Positions 21,748 to 33,686 of a DNA stretch of 34,848 bases are shown one piece after another. The DNA lies in the NCBI GenBank assembly GCA_022925895.1, contig JAKSYS010000656.1, forward strand, positions 1 through 34,848, given 5' to 3'. Source of the stretch: Fragilaria crotonensis (taxonomy: Eukaryota > Bacillariophyta > Fragilariophyceae > Fragilariales > Fragilariaceae). Position 1 is the stretch's first letter, and every line of letters begins with the position of its first letter. The position numbers and the translations under genes are program-made. A model generated the notes under the pieces. The model was not told the origin of the DNA, searched no databases, and saw only the letters and a program-made list of their open reading frames with translations.

Positions 21748-24173
21748 GTCGCCAAATCGACGCGACGTTGGTTGCGTTGGCGTGGATGTTGTGGTGGAGA
21801 ACGGGATGACGGTTGTGGCGGAGAGGAAGGTTGTGGGAGTGGGGTTGGCGAAGACGAAAAAGCTCGCAAAGAAGAGGAAAAACGCGAAGAAGAAGGCTGC
21901 GGAGACCGGGAATAGGACTTCCCCAACTATGGCGTGTGTCAGGAACCTGGGGAACTCGCCACGTGTTCCGGGAGCGGACAGTGGGAAATTCCTTCCTACT
22001 GGGCGCGACGAGAGGCAGAATCGCCCAACTCATCAGCGCATTATGACGCTGTTGTCCATGGCCGTTGTTCGGAGGAGAGGATTGCATTCAGGCGGAGATT
22101 TGTGAAGGCCATGCGGGGTGGTGATGGGAGTGCCGCGAATTCTTGTGCTTTACTCCCGTGAGCGTCATTGCAAAGGCTTTCGGATGCAAGCCGTTTCAAT
22201 TGCGTTCCGCTGCCGACATGTTCCCGGAGTCCGGACTCCAGTCGGAGTTCCTCAACGAGTTCTACGTGATGGACGTGATACTCAATCGGGCTCCTTCACC
22301 GGCCGTTTTGACTGGCGGTGGGAAGGGGGGGAGGAGTGGTGGTGGCGGCCGTCGTTCGCATTGCGATGACTGCGATGCAGTCCGTCATGCCCTGTCACGC
22401 AAACCGGAAGACATTGGCCCTGGGATGGATCATTTCTACCGGGCTGCAATTCTGTTCCTACCTCAGTGTGGGGTGTTCTATTGTCACCGTGACCGTCACG
22501 TTGGGGATGCTGGCGTGCCCGGCACGCTGAGAGCGTATGATATGAGCTGGCTCCGCTTGCAGAGGACGGAGGGAACAGAACACGACTTTCCGTTGTATGC
22601 CTTTGGTGGTGACAGCTTTGTGAGGCGGTTCTATTCGGATCGCGGTCTAGGCGACAACCGCCGTGTTTCTGCGTGGAGGATCTCCACGGGGTACCTACCC
22701 AGTTCCCTACAGAATCGGGTTGTGCAGGGCCGTTCACAATAGTGATGCTGAATTACCTGCGTTACCACCGGATTTCATTGCTGGCGTTGACCTGCGGACT
22801 GTCCCTGCTGACTACCGCGCTCATGAATTCCGCAACAAACTCAGAAATTCTAGTAGTGCGAAGTTTGATTGCCGGCATTACGTTGACGGCAGCCACCACT
22901 ACAATCTGCAGGAGTCTTGCTGGATCATTGATCCAGAAACTCACTTTGTTGATGTTCACGTTCGCGTCGATGGAATTCCAAACCGTGAGTCTGTCGTTGC
23001 CATCCGGAACGTAACAAAGATCAGTGCGTGCGATGACCACCTTGAGTTGCTGGAGCGGTTGACATTGCGGTGTCGTCAGATCCGAGTGTCGGGGGCGAAG
23101 GGCACTGCCAGGGCGAAGTCGTCCGATGTCGGTTCAATGTTTGCACTGGGCACCAGAATCGAGAAAAAGAGTCCCCGACAGGCGTTGCTGTTCACAGCAA
23201 GATTCCGTACGCAGCCAATGGATGTGTTTCGGATAGTGTCCTCGGGGTCTCGTGGTTGACTTGGCAACCCTTGGGAGTCGCTGTTTCCTGTGGTCTACTC
23301 CGTGGTAAGGGACACCGAGGAGAACTCGGGACTGAGTCCGGTGCCACCGATGGATGGCGTTGCCCTTCCGACGGGTGGGTCGTGCGGGCGGGGTGGGTCG
23401 GATTGCGATGATGAGAATTGTGTTGACGATGATGACGATGACGAAAGAGACGGTGGCGATTGCCTTCGCAAGGAACTTCGGAGGAAAATGGAAGCGCAAG
23501 AGCGTAGACAACGGGTCGGATACACCGTCGACATGAGCATAAACCTGGGCAACTCCTCGCACTACGACGTGAACGATGCCTCGCAGGGCTATAGTGTGTG
23601 GACAGAGGAGGTGCTGGGCCTTGGGAAGAACTGGTATTTTGTTATCCCCAGTGTGTGTGGCCTGCGACCGGGCACGAAAACCAAGTTCAGTGGCATGGCG
23701 GTGAAACTTGGCCACGGCGTGGCCATCAGCTGGGATGGCAGGGTGATCCGGCACTGCACGTCGGTTTCCTGTCCAGACGGGATGGAACGTGGGTTTGTTG
23801 CCAGGAAGAGGTCTCCCTTTCGAAATTATCTTTATGGAACTTTCACGGCAGCAAGGAAAAATTGTTGAGGCGGGGCGTGCCGCGTGTGCCGAGGCTTTCT
23901 GTCCCGGAAAGCCCTCTCCTGTTAAAGCGGTGGTGGATCGCAAGAAGCGGCCGAACAGGAGGCGGAGAAAACCCCGTGGGGGGGGGGCCTCGGATCGAAT
24001 CCGGGGATGCCGTGGTTGCGGGTGTCGGTTGTCCTGCTGTTGAGTTCGCTTCTGTTGAGCCGACTGTTGAGCTCCCCTCCGTTGTGCCGCTGGTTTTTGG
24101 TGGCTGGCAGGTGCGGGCAACTGACCTGGAGGTTGGTGGAAGGTACAGGATACCAAGGAAACAAAAAAAATAA
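21748..24173 (+). CDS. Cargo protein of the outer element, 2-oxoglutarate/Fe(II) dioxygenase-like (frame-disrupted)
   Basis: GC-rich gene in several frame segments. The likely start is the ATG at 21748, followed by a basic lysine-rich stretch. A middle part contains FVKAMRGGDG and FGCKPFQLRSAADMF. The core (23290-23868) has VYSVVRDTEENSG, then NSSHYDVNDASQGYSVWTE (His at 23560, Asp at 23566), WYFVIPS, and HGVAISWDGRVIRHCTS (His at 23752). An HxD followed 64 residues later by a His on a DGRxxRH strand, with Arg soon after, is the metal-binding layout of double-stranded beta-helix dioxygenases. TET/JBP enzymes, known cargo of KDZ transposons, are one possibility, not proven. Frameshifts occur near 22120, 22700, 23290 and 23868, and in a run of G at about 23980-23990. 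It converges on the transposase with 77 bp between stops. Confidence 0.62.
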
Positions 24174-24174
24174 A
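24169..24174 (+). terminator. Polyadenylation signal of the outer cargo gene
   Basis: AATAAA overlapping the TAA stop at 24171-24173, as in the inner transposase gene. Confidence 0.4.
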
Positions 24175-24250
24175 CAACATGTTCGATTTGAATACTGAAA
24201 CTATTCCTTCTACTGGTACTCTCATCGATGGCACCCTAAGGACTGCCTAG

Positions 24251-27200
24251 CTACCCCTTGTTTGTCTTCACGGGAGCTTCCCTTTTGCGTTTCAAGTTCC
24301 CTATGGACTGTTGTGTGGCGGTGGCCTTCACAGCCTTCGCAGCCTTTGCAGCCGCTTTCTCTGTGGCGGTGTCCTCCCTCTTCTTCTTGGCGGCAACCTT
24401 TTCGGCCTTCTTTGCAGCAACCTCGGCTCCAAACTCTTCGGTCTTGACCCTATGCACCTCGGCCACTTGGCAGGCGGCTGACAAATTCTTTCTCGTACTC
24501 CTCTTCAAACCAAGTGTCGTCGTCGACGTCGTGTTCCAAATCGTGATGACACTTATTGATGAGAGAATCCCACGCTTGGGGCCACTCCGCCTTCCGACGG
24601 ATCAAAAACAGGTGACACCGCTTGCGCCTCGGCGCTTTCTCTACTCCAATGGGGGCGTCTTCGATGCCGAGTACTGGAGATAAGATTGACTTGACGTCCA
24701 CCAGGAACAAGGTGGGATGTCTCTCAGGTGAGTGGAAATGTGGGGTGTAGCGCCCTATGAGAGTGTTTGGAGTGTCGAGGTCACCAACGGAAACTGGATC
24801 AAACGAATGGGCGACAGCGTACAATCCGGCTTCCAAATTTTTCTGCCCATTTGCTTTGATGTTAATGCGCTCTCCATTTGGAAGCCCGCGAAGATCAACA
24901 AAGGTGTGGATGAATGCTGGATAATTGCGAGGTATCCTTCCCACTTGATCATTGCGCTGTCGTTCCAGGCTTTGCCATCGTAACAGGGGTGAGCGCGGTA
25001 CTTGTTGCCCTTACGGTCGGTAAACAATGTGAAGCATGGAAGTGAGTGCTGTGGCACCTTGGGCAAGCAGTGTTGACTCAGGAAGTCCATCACTCGGGTT
25101 GAAAGGTGGGCTGTCTCCATGTTGTCACCGGGAGATGGGTGAGTCCAGCGGCACGCTGAAAATTCATCACCAGTCTTCCATGAAAGGTTGAAGTGTCGGC
25201 CACCCTTGCCGTCAACAAGTAATGCAACGGGTTGACCTGCTCTGTTGCAGGCATCGCTTTTTTTTGGTGTCCATGTCCGCGGAAGCAAGCGATACAACAA
25301 GATTCTCAATGTAGCGATGGGCAGCTTGCTTGGTGAATGAAACGGCTCGTTTCTGGGTGTTCCGTGATGTTACCTTTGCGAGTGGAATGTGGGCTGACTC
25401 CGCGTACGAACTGTTTACGTTCTCTGGGACGCCGTGGTCAAGGATGTCCTCGCACAGATGCAAGACCAAATGTGTCTTGATCGTGTTGTTTCCCATTGCT
25501 CCTGGGCGGGGTGCCACTTCAGCGACAACACGCATCAGCCACTGAACTGCCACATGTGAACGCTTCACCATTTTCTTTGGAATGGATGGTTGCTTCATCC
25601 ATTGATGCCACACTAGAAGAGCAGTCACGATGTCAATCAATCGGTGACATGGTTTTCATAACGAAGCCTTTGGTCGGGAACCCCAAGTCTCGGTTCCTTC
25701 TTCCCGACATCGAAGATAGCGCGGAAGCAGGTGGTGTGCAACGCAAATAACTTCACCAAAGGCACCCGCCATCTCGTGTCCCATCAGATTGGTTCCTGAT
25801 GAGAATCCCTTGGGAAAGTTGGTTCGTGGGACGTCGCGGTCACTCTGTCTTGACAGTTTGCGGCCCAATTTTGCACACAGTTGATCGTACTCCTTCAATG
25901 CATTGGACTTGGGACCGGCTTGGGTGGAGAAGCCTGCAGGCAGTATTTGAACCAACCAAGAGAAATCAAGTGCAGCATCTCACCTGGACAGGCACCAAAA
26001 ATGCCCCGCTGATTGTGCAGACCAAAACGAACCCTGGCAAAGCCGTTTTTAAGGTAGGTCTGTGACAGCAATGGAGCTCATTGGTAAAACCCTTGCGTAC
26101 AAGGGTGTCCATTTTCTGGGAAGGCGGTGGGGAAACTTAGACTTGAGTAACCAGTCAAGTATGTAGGGCACTCACAGATGCGACAAAGTTGTTTGATCTG
26201 TGAAAATCGGGCGGTGTAGTGCCCACATAGGCGGTCGTGACCCTCTGTGTCACCAATGATGAACGGGACATACGGGTGGAACACGACGGGGTGCATTGTT
26301 CCGTTGTACTGCAGATTCCATCGGAAGCCGTACTTTTGTAACTGCAAAAACCAGACTCTTCGAGAATAAACTGGATCTGCATGTGCATCTCGTTGAGGAG
26401 TAATGTCGCCCAACTGACATTTTCATCAGGGCACCGGTGGGTTGTTGACGCGGTGCACACCCTTTGGCAAGTCTGCGGGTGCATTGAACTTGGGATCAAT
26501 TTCGGCGTCCGATGGGAGGTTGGCGGGGTGCTGTGATTGATGTATCAAGGATGCGCATGGCGCTTGGGAGGCGGCGCGTAATGTGGTTCAAAAGGCCGTG
26601 CGAGACTGTTATGGGCTCCATCTGGAGCCGTCCGGCCATGTCGATGTGGGTCTTGTCCATCGCCATGACACAAGGTAGGAGCATGTCAACACCGGGCTTC
26701 TTTATCAGGGCATCGTACGTCTTTCTATAACAACGACCTGTGTGTATGTCACCAACATCGGAGGATGCTTGTGGTGCAACAAACGGATCCTTTGCTTCAT
26801 CAAAAAAATAATTTGTGTCCTGATTAAGTGTGGGGCATGAGAGAAGCGACGCGAACACCTCGCGGGCATCAAAAAAAACCATGGACACTATCCTCTGCGT
26901 GTAAGGGAGATACAATTTCTTCTCCTTGGGGATCAGTCCATTCATGTTATACCTTTGGTACAACTTGGCAATTACCTTCTCACGAGTTGGTTGAACACCC
27001 TCGCGGAACACAGTAAATGCTTTGAGAGGACAGTGCAGCTTTCTAAGGAGATCCAATAACTCAATTAGGACCTTCTCCTCCTGGGAAAATCGCGCGAGAC
27101 CTAGTGGGTTCGCTCGCAGCTTGAACAGTTCCAAACACAAATCCAACACACCAAGATCAGGACCCTCCTCGTCCTCTTCTTCAGTTTTTTCGAAAGCATC

Positions 27201-27550
27201 CTGATTGCCAGCGTCGCCATCATCGTTGTCGTCAAACATCACAAAGTTGTCATCGTCAACTGCGTTCAAATCGTTGACGTGATGCAGAGGATCCCCGCCT
27301 CTCCTCTTACAGATGCACCGCTCCCACGGAGTGAAGTCCTCGAATTCGGGAAAGTGGAACGATTTCCGCCTTGCGACGCATTAGTTGTGTTTTCAATGCT
27401 GTCGTTCGGGATGGTGGGTGCCACTGTTGCAGCTGCTGCATTGACACGTGACATGTAGAATGATTTACATGCCAAATTTTGAGCGAGGTGGGACTGAAGC
27501 CTCTTGAAACTCTTTCCACAAACGGCACAAGCATTAGTTGACACTGACAT
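24251..27550 (-). CDS. Transposase of the outer element (zinc finger plus DDE-type, frame-disrupted)
   Basis: Starts at the ATG at 27548-27550 with a C-x2-C...H-x6-C finger (CAVCGKSF, then SHLAQNLAC), followed by a serine-rich and an acidic stretch. The core has MDKTHIDMAGR (Asp at 26655), IIGDTEGHDRLCGHY (Asp at 26249) and YAESAHIPLAK (Glu about 25399), the proposed catalytic triad. GIFGACPGEMLHL, NFPKGFSSGTNLMGHE and LVLHLCEDILDHGVPENVN match equivalent sites of the inner transposase and of Plavaka-type enzymes. The C-terminal segment (YRAHPCYDGKAWND, then FVDLRGLPNGERI) is followed by an alanine/lysine-rich tail with AAKKAEK repeats, possibly a coiled nuclear tail. Frameshifts lie near 27300, 26500, 26420, 26080, 25960, 25750, 25660, 25260 (an 8-T run), 24910 and 24500. 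The finger side faces the right terminus. Confidence 0.76.
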
Positions 27551-27775
27551 GCTGATCCCTGCTGATGATTTGGTTAACGCGCAGTAATGAGAACAGAACA
27601 CAAATGTTTTATTGTGATCAACAAAATTGGCGTGAAATGATTGGTGTACAATGATTATTTCCAATGAAGCCAGAAATGGTTCGTTCGTAATCCCCTCCGA
27701 TCCAATAACAAAATGTGGGATGTAAGATACATACCGTTCAATTGAAAAAAGGAGTGCGTGATAAGCGTAGGTCAT

Positions 27776-28050
27776 TCAATAAACCATGATGGTAAGATCA
27801 GAATATATATGATGAATTTTAACCACTTTATTTGCTGTGACGCATAATAACCAAACATATTATGTCTTACAATGCTTTAATTTGATATTTTGTTAACGTA
27901 ACAATCAATATTATTACTTTCAAGTATATACTGTAAGAACAAACTAATATAATAACTTCTAAGCAAAAATGCATTCAATTGTAACAAGATAATTGCGACT
28001 AAAGACAATTTATGTATCACATATCACAAAAAAGTTAACATATAATGACA
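27776..28050. repeat. Right subterminal repeats, outer transposon
   Basis: AT-rich, no gene. Motifs tgttaacgtaaca, ttgtaaca, agttaacatat and agttaacat repeat those of the left end (6094-6512). The transposase promoter probably lies between here and 27550. Confidence 0.6.
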
Positions 28051-28076
28051 TAGTTAACATTCTGCACCTTCTGATG
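28051..28076 (-). repeat. Right terminal inverted repeat, outer transposon
   Basis: Reverse complement begins CATCAGAAGGTGCA, identical to the left end for 14 bp. Flanked outside by TT (28077-28078), as on the left (6066-6067). Confidence 0.8.
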
Positions 28077-28197
28077 TTGATACGTGGTACGCGGGTCGAT
28101 TTGCCTCGGAACAATCATCACCCAACAGAGGCCTGAGGCACCATTTTGGGAACCTCGGTATTAAAATAAAAAAAAGGGGTTGTGCCGAAGCACATCG

Positions 28198-29985
28198 TCA
28201 CCATAATATCCGACCCGCATGCTCGCGTAAGGTCGGACCAGGCAAACATTTCGTCAACAAATCGGCAATATTCGTCGCCGTGTCTTCCTTTGCAACTCTA
28301 ATCACTCCCGCAGCGATTGCCTCTCGCGCCCGATGATAATTGATAGCCGCATGCTTCTTCTTCAACACGGATTCCGGGTTAGCTGAATTCAGCACCACTG
28401 CATTGTTATCGCAAAACACATTGCATGGCCCATCGATCCCTACACCCATCATCCGCAGCTTATAACGTAGTCCTCAATCATTTCGATTGCAATCCGCATT
28501 GCAACAAACTCCGATCCGAAAGTTGAGGACTCTACCGTATTCTGTCTTTTGAATACCACAATATTGGAGCTCGATTAACGAAGATGATCACACCCGTGTG
28601 CGATCGCCTCGTAACTCTGCACCCGCATGGTCTGCATCAACGAAGCAAGACATCACGACGGAACGTCCTCGGTGTCGGCATATCCGGAGGCAAAGCTTCC
28701 GTAGCCCCAGGATAGTATTCACTCCAATCACAAACCTTAAACCTCCTCTCATCAAAGGCAGGTTCCGTATCGTCAAAGACCATCGTCGACGAATCATATC
28801 GCTTCAAATACGCAAAGATATGAAAGAGTTGATCCAAGTGGCCTTTTCTAGCAGCCACCAAATATCGAGACATCATCGATACCGGCATGAGTATATCGAG
28901 CCGTCCGAGTTCGCATATCCAACGGAGTATTCCTATCAGCCCCTGATAGTAGTTCTGCTCTCTCGGCATTCAACTCCGTTGTTTGGTCCAACTCCGGCCG
29001 GTAAGCACTGGCAAGTGGAGTAACGACCTTGTGGGAAGTCGCTTTCCTATTGAATCTAGTTCGGTCTCAAGGTCAGCGATTGCCCTCTTGGTATATTTCG
29101 TAGACGCCAATGCCCATCGAACCTTTCCCGGTTCGTCTGACTCAGCGATATACCATTTCATAACATCGGCACCCAAATACAGTATTGGTTCCTGCACACT
29201 CCTTCTTTCAAAGTGAATCGCAGCCCTAGCTCGTCCATAAACCGTTTGGGTTCCTCCATTGTAACCGCCACATCATCGACATAGCAGATAACGTATCGGT
29301 AGTATTCCGTACCATCTGTTTTAGTGTCTGGCATCATCCACAGGTCCGGTCTGCCTTAGTACTTACGTACCCCATCTCTCGAAGATTGTTTGCGAGAAAG
29401 TCGCGAAAAGACTTGCCGCTGCTCCGTAATCCATAAAGTGCACGCACGATCATCACCGGACGTCCTTCATTCTTGGGACCAAACTCCTTCCCGCTATAGT
29501 GTATAACCTTCCCTCGCCGGAGCATTCAGATAGGCGTTCTGAATGTCGGCCGATAATATGTCCGTATCGTGAAGTGCTGCCATTAAGAAGAAGAGCTGAA
29601 CAGTGTCTCGAGACACCACAGTCGAAAAGGTTGAATCCTTTGGGGGATCCGTTTCATTACCGTTCGCACAAAACTCGCCTTCCTGGTCAAATCACCGATC
29701 TTGACGTCGAAAACCATATGGCATCTTATGCATTCATACCCGATAGGCATCTTATCGTCGTCTCTAAACTCAAAGCAGGTAAAACATTTCTCATCTCCTT
29801 CTCGATCGCTCGCCAGAAGTCAGTTCCTGTCTCCTCGTCGAACCTCAAAGCCTCTTCAACTGAATGCGGTAATCGGATACCAAATTTGTGCGTCCGCTTC
29901 CAATATTTGGCTGATTTCACTTTCTTGATGATACGATGTCGTTTCCTAAGCGTCTCGTCCACCCACCATTTGAAAGCGGGTTGAT
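28198..29985 (-). pseudogene. pol: Copia reverse transcriptase and RNase H
   Basis: Last part of the pol polyprotein; it copies the element RNA into DNA and degrades the RNA strand. RT starts near RTHKFGIRLPHSVEEAL. The catalytic motif VICYVDDV lies at about 29270-29290. RNase H has CFVDADHAG, TFGSEFVAMRIA, VFCDNNAVV and DLLTKCLPG, with the expected acidic residues, and ends at 28198. The frame is broken many times (for example near 29730, 29500, 29335, 29195, 28970 and 28600), so no full protein can be made as read. The 120 bp after the stop lead to the nested transposon rather than to the polypurine tract. Confidence 0.88.
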
Positions 29986-30420
29986 CTGAAATTTTGTTCG
30001 CAACAGCATATTCAGCCACTTCTATCGGGAACGACTCTTTAAATCCTTCAGAGGCACCCAGGTTGTCGTCCCGTCCTTCCACTCTACTAAGAGTCGCCAA
30101 CCCTGAGTAGTAATACGTGGCCGCTGTCGACCTTGCTTGTCAACGAAGGTGCCGTCAGCAACCTTCATTGCTCTTTCGTCTGATTCATGATCGACAATAT
30201 CGGATATCAACGTGTGAGCCTTGCCTTCTTTGTCCACCTGAGCGTACATGTTCTCCGCAATCATGTTCGCAGCGTACACCTCAGAAGTGCCATCTTCAAA
30301 TTCAACAACGTATTCCTCGTATCCAAAATCGGATTCGAGTTGGCTTTGCCGATTGATTCCCATTGATGTCCCTCTTCTGGCAACAACCTGTGCTTTCAGC
30401 ACTTCATCGCCTCGAGGCAG
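29986..30420 (-). pseudogene. Chromodomain-like segment between integrase and RT
   Basis: EEYVVEFEDGTSEVYAAN is followed by LLVEWKDGTTTWVPLKDLK and, after a frameshift near 30060-30090, FPIEVAEYAVANKI. The aromatic/W-K-x-G...W-x-P-L pattern followed by a helix resembles a chromodomain, which in some LTR elements directs integration to marked chromatin. The position before RT and the exact fold are inferred. Confidence 0.5.
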
Positions 30421-30649
30421 CATGACTGAAGCAGTTAAATATCCATCAAAAGTCTCTGGCGTATACTCATCCATCTCAGGCACGCCAGGTTCTTCGTCGA
30501 AAGCTGCATCATCGTCCAGATCCTCCAACAAGTCCCCATTCACCGGTAGAGCTCCAACGTTTTCTTGTGCAATTCCATCTTCCACACTATCCCCGATCTT
30601 GTCTCTTATCGAGAGGTCCAAAGATTCAATTGCCCTCCTGACAGCGTCA

Positions 30650-32290
30650 CCGGCCAACTCATCTCGTGTGATTGACCATACTGTAGACCTCGCAATAGGC
30701 CGTGCCGACAAAGGCAAAATCCAAAAACAATCACCTCCTCCGATGTTTGTCGCCAACCCTAGCCACTTACCGATCCTGCTTTCACCATCGGCATCACGGT
30801 ACCAAACATTCTCATACCAAGCATGTTGAACCCAAGGAGAAATGTCGGGTGTGTATCCTAAAGCATGCTCGGTCGCACAACGCCCTTGTAACTTTGGAGT
30901 TTCATACGCTGTCAGTCCCCGCAAAGTGGCAACCAACTCCCCAAGGAAACACCATAGACGTTTCGGAGAACCCGATCGTTTCGTAAACCTCCTAATTGAT
31001 CTCTTTATCTCGCGTACATCAAGTTCCGCTCGATTCTGCCAAGGTGAGTAGGGCTCCGTCATACGCTGATCAATCCGGAAACTCGCGAACTGTTTTGCGC
31101 CACTCTTTGTACGCCCATCGTTGGGTCATTATCAACCACCAAATTTTCCATCACGCCATGTTGCTGAATGAAGCTTGTGAGCGACAAATGTGCATCACTC
31201 TTCAATTCCATTGGCGTAAATCTAGCGAACCCCAAACCATTCCCAATCAGATGCGCACACTTGAACCCGCGGACCGATTTCATCGTAAAGAAAAGAGTGT
31301 CCGCATAAAAGGTCCCCTTCAAGCGTGGGTAGCGCAAGTGGGGCATGGCAGTCCGAAAACGACGTTGTGCCGGATATTTCAGCGTTCGTACACCGAGCTG
31401 CGTCGTGACTTGGAGGGTCTTAGTCGCCGTTGATAAACCAATGTTCCATCTTTTGGCGACATCCTCAGGCGTGATGACGGAACGCGTCCCGTCGCGAACT
31501 ACCGCTTCAACAGAACGTAGCTCAAAAGCACCAGCAGACCTCACAGGGTCATCCCCAACCAGATCAATCCGAACCGAGGCAATGAGGCGATCCGCTAAAT
31601 CATTTGACTCTGCAATTGCCAGTTCAACCGAGGTATCGTAGTCAGCACCTTCGCCCTTCGAATCACCGAGGTGGAGGACAAATCTCTCCTTCCAGTACGT
31701 ATCACGTTCTTCCTCAGCAGAAGAGAAGGCCGAGGCATAAGGTTCCCATTCCTCATCGGAGGTAAGTTCGACATGTCTTGCCAGATCTTCAAGCTCTGCC
31801 GTCGTAGGAACTCGCGTGATGAACCCAGAGATGACACCACGCAGTGTCAACGGTATGGTAAGGTCAGACTCCGGTATATGAATACTGTGCGTAGAATCAG
31901 AATCATATTGTCGTGGACAGTCATGTACCTTCAAACCATGAGCCCTCAGTTGGTTGGGACAAAGCAACGAATGCTTCATCTTGTCCCCAAAATACAAAGC
32001 CTCGTTTATTACCAAAATGTACGTCTTGCCAGTTGACGGACAATCATAAGCGGTTGCGACAGTTGCGATCGGAATATCTTCAAGCGCCCTGAACTCCGAA
32101 TCACAAAAGGGTGACACTGCAACTTTGCCGGTTAGGTCAAGAACCACTGTATTGCTACCCGCCACACATGTGTCTGCATGGGTGTCGAGTTCCATCCTTC
32201 CCTCACCGGTCACAGCAAATTGACTCGAGTCCATAACAACTCTGCGGGATACCATCATAACATGACGAACAGCCCTCGGGGTGGGTAACG
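30650..32290 (-). pseudogene. pol: Copia aspartic protease and integrase
   Basis: Protease: ELDTHADTCVAG (about 32160-32190), with the catalytic DTxAD-type site, then LCPNQLRAHGLKV. Integrase: after the NIGLSTATKTLQVTTQ region comes FYADTLFF (first Asp), LVVDNDPTMG (second Asp, about 31130) and PYSPWQNRAELDVREIKR (Glu about 31030), the D-D-E set for strand transfer. Two single-base shifts within about 60 bp (31115 and 31080) break the integrase between the second Asp and the Glu. The C-terminal part runs through TPDISPWVQHAWYENV to a diverged end. Confidence 0.85.
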
Positions 32291-33686
32291 CAGCCGTAGA
32301 AGAGACAGCCGAGATTGTGGCTTTCTTCTTAGCTTTCTTGTGCGCGCCACGTCCGAACTCGTTTCCACCTTGTGCCGTCGCATCGGTCTCGTTGGCTTCG
32401 TCACCATCGCTTGGTGCAGCCTCATCGTCCTTGTCTTTAGTTGACTCGGCTGAGGCAGCTTTCCTCTTGCTGGATCCCTTCTTATCCTTGCCCTTCGACC
32501 CTTGCTGTTTTTTGAGCTCGATAACCTTGGACCGCTCTTCCGACGTGAGCTGCTTCCACTCCTCCGCCGAGTAAAAACGGGCCTCAAGCTTCTTCTTGCC
32601 GCCCTTAGACTTCGCATGACCCTTGTTACTCCCGCTGTCGGCCGAAGACACATTACGATCATCGCTCCCACCACGTTTCGCTTGACGATGAATCATCTGG
32701 TTGGCGACCAAAGTCCCCAGAAACTGCTGCGTTGCTTCAAAGCTATCTTGGTATCGGTCCTCACTCAAAACACATGTGATCCCAGCCTCAAGTGACGAGT
32801 CCGAAATTCCTGCAAGGAAGTCCGACACCTTCTTAGTTTCGGGAATAGGCTCATTACAGTCCTCCAGCTCATTGTGTGCTGCTTGGTGAATCGCAACATA
32901 TTGAGCAAAGGTGAACTGCTTCCTTATTCCACGATAATTGGACGAAGCAATAGAAGCGTAGGCCTTGTTCTTGCGGGTCTTGACAGATGTCTTCCTCACA
33001 CTGCCGGCGCAGTGCAAGTACAGCACCTCTGCCGTCCATTGTCCTGTCAAAACGTTTGACAAATGACCATCCGAAGCCATCGATAACAAGGCTTTTGATG
33101 ATCTCCCACAAACTCACATTGTCAACGGCAAATGCTCACCAGACAACAGAACAATGTCAATGATTTTCTTGGTGTGTTGTATACGTTGCACCACGGATCT
33201 CGTCCGTAACCACGTCATGGTCTCTAATCGTGTATGACAACGGAATCTTCGCTGCACCGCGAATACGCCCAATAATTCTTGAGTTCCCAGAACTTGAACC
33301 AGTCCTTCTCAGCCTTCAAAGGGTCTGGCTTTGTAGGAACCTGGTCCTTCCTGGCAGCAATCTCTATCTCATCGGAACGCAAACATTCATGTATTCCACC
33401 AAGACTGCAGCATTAAAAAGGATAGGGGTCACAGGCAAACACACATGTGACGCTCCTCTGCCCAATACTTGAACGCATTCAACCGCCGAATCGAGGCAGT
33501 CGAAAAGATGACATCAGGTGGTGAAGATTTGATGGCGTTCTTAATCATCGTGTCAAAACTCTCTTTCGACGCCATGAGGAGTTCCTCAGTGGAGTCGAAG
33601 CCTTGATCGGTCATCACGTAGGTGGCGGTTGTTTGATTGAGACCACACCTTTCCAAAGCCGCGCGCATATTGACTGCGTCAGCCAT
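32290..33686 (-). pseudogene. gag: Copia Gag-like protein
   Basis: Starts MADAVNMRAALERCGL at 33684-33686, the typical start of diatom copia gag, followed by FSTASIRRLNAFKYWAEE. After frame breaks between about 33430 and 33090 it continues as WTAEVLYLHCAG, NYRGIRKQFTFAQYVAIHQ and PETKKVSDFLAGI, and ends in a lysine-rich nucleic-acid-binding tail with RFYSAEEWKQLTSEER. No CCHC knuckle is evident. It would coat the element RNA in virus-like particles. It needs several frame corrections as read. Confidence 0.8.

Larger units (their letters stand above)
6068..28076. mobile_element. Outer DNA transposon (22.0 kb, CMC/Plavaka- or KDZ-like)
   Basis: Bounded by inverted repeats CATCAGAAGGTGCA, perfect for 14 bp and matching at 21 of the first 26 positions, with TT on both outer sides as a possible 2-bp target duplication. 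It carries three genes of its own: an accessory gene (6513-8100, minus), a dioxygenase-like cargo gene (21748-24173, plus) and a transposase (24251-27550, minus). A second element (about 9240-21717) interrupts it between the accessory and cargo genes. Without that insertion it would be about 9.5 kb. Removing it rejoins the copia tail: RNase H, about 120 bp, polypurine tract, LTR. The superfamily is inferred from the transposase and is less certain than the boundaries. Confidence 0.8.

Noticed and set aside
23134-24234. 366-codon open frame on the minus strand
   Set aside because: It lies antisense to the conserved dioxygenase-like gene in GC-rich DNA, has low-complexity proline/arginine/glutamine content and no motif. 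It is a shadow frame.
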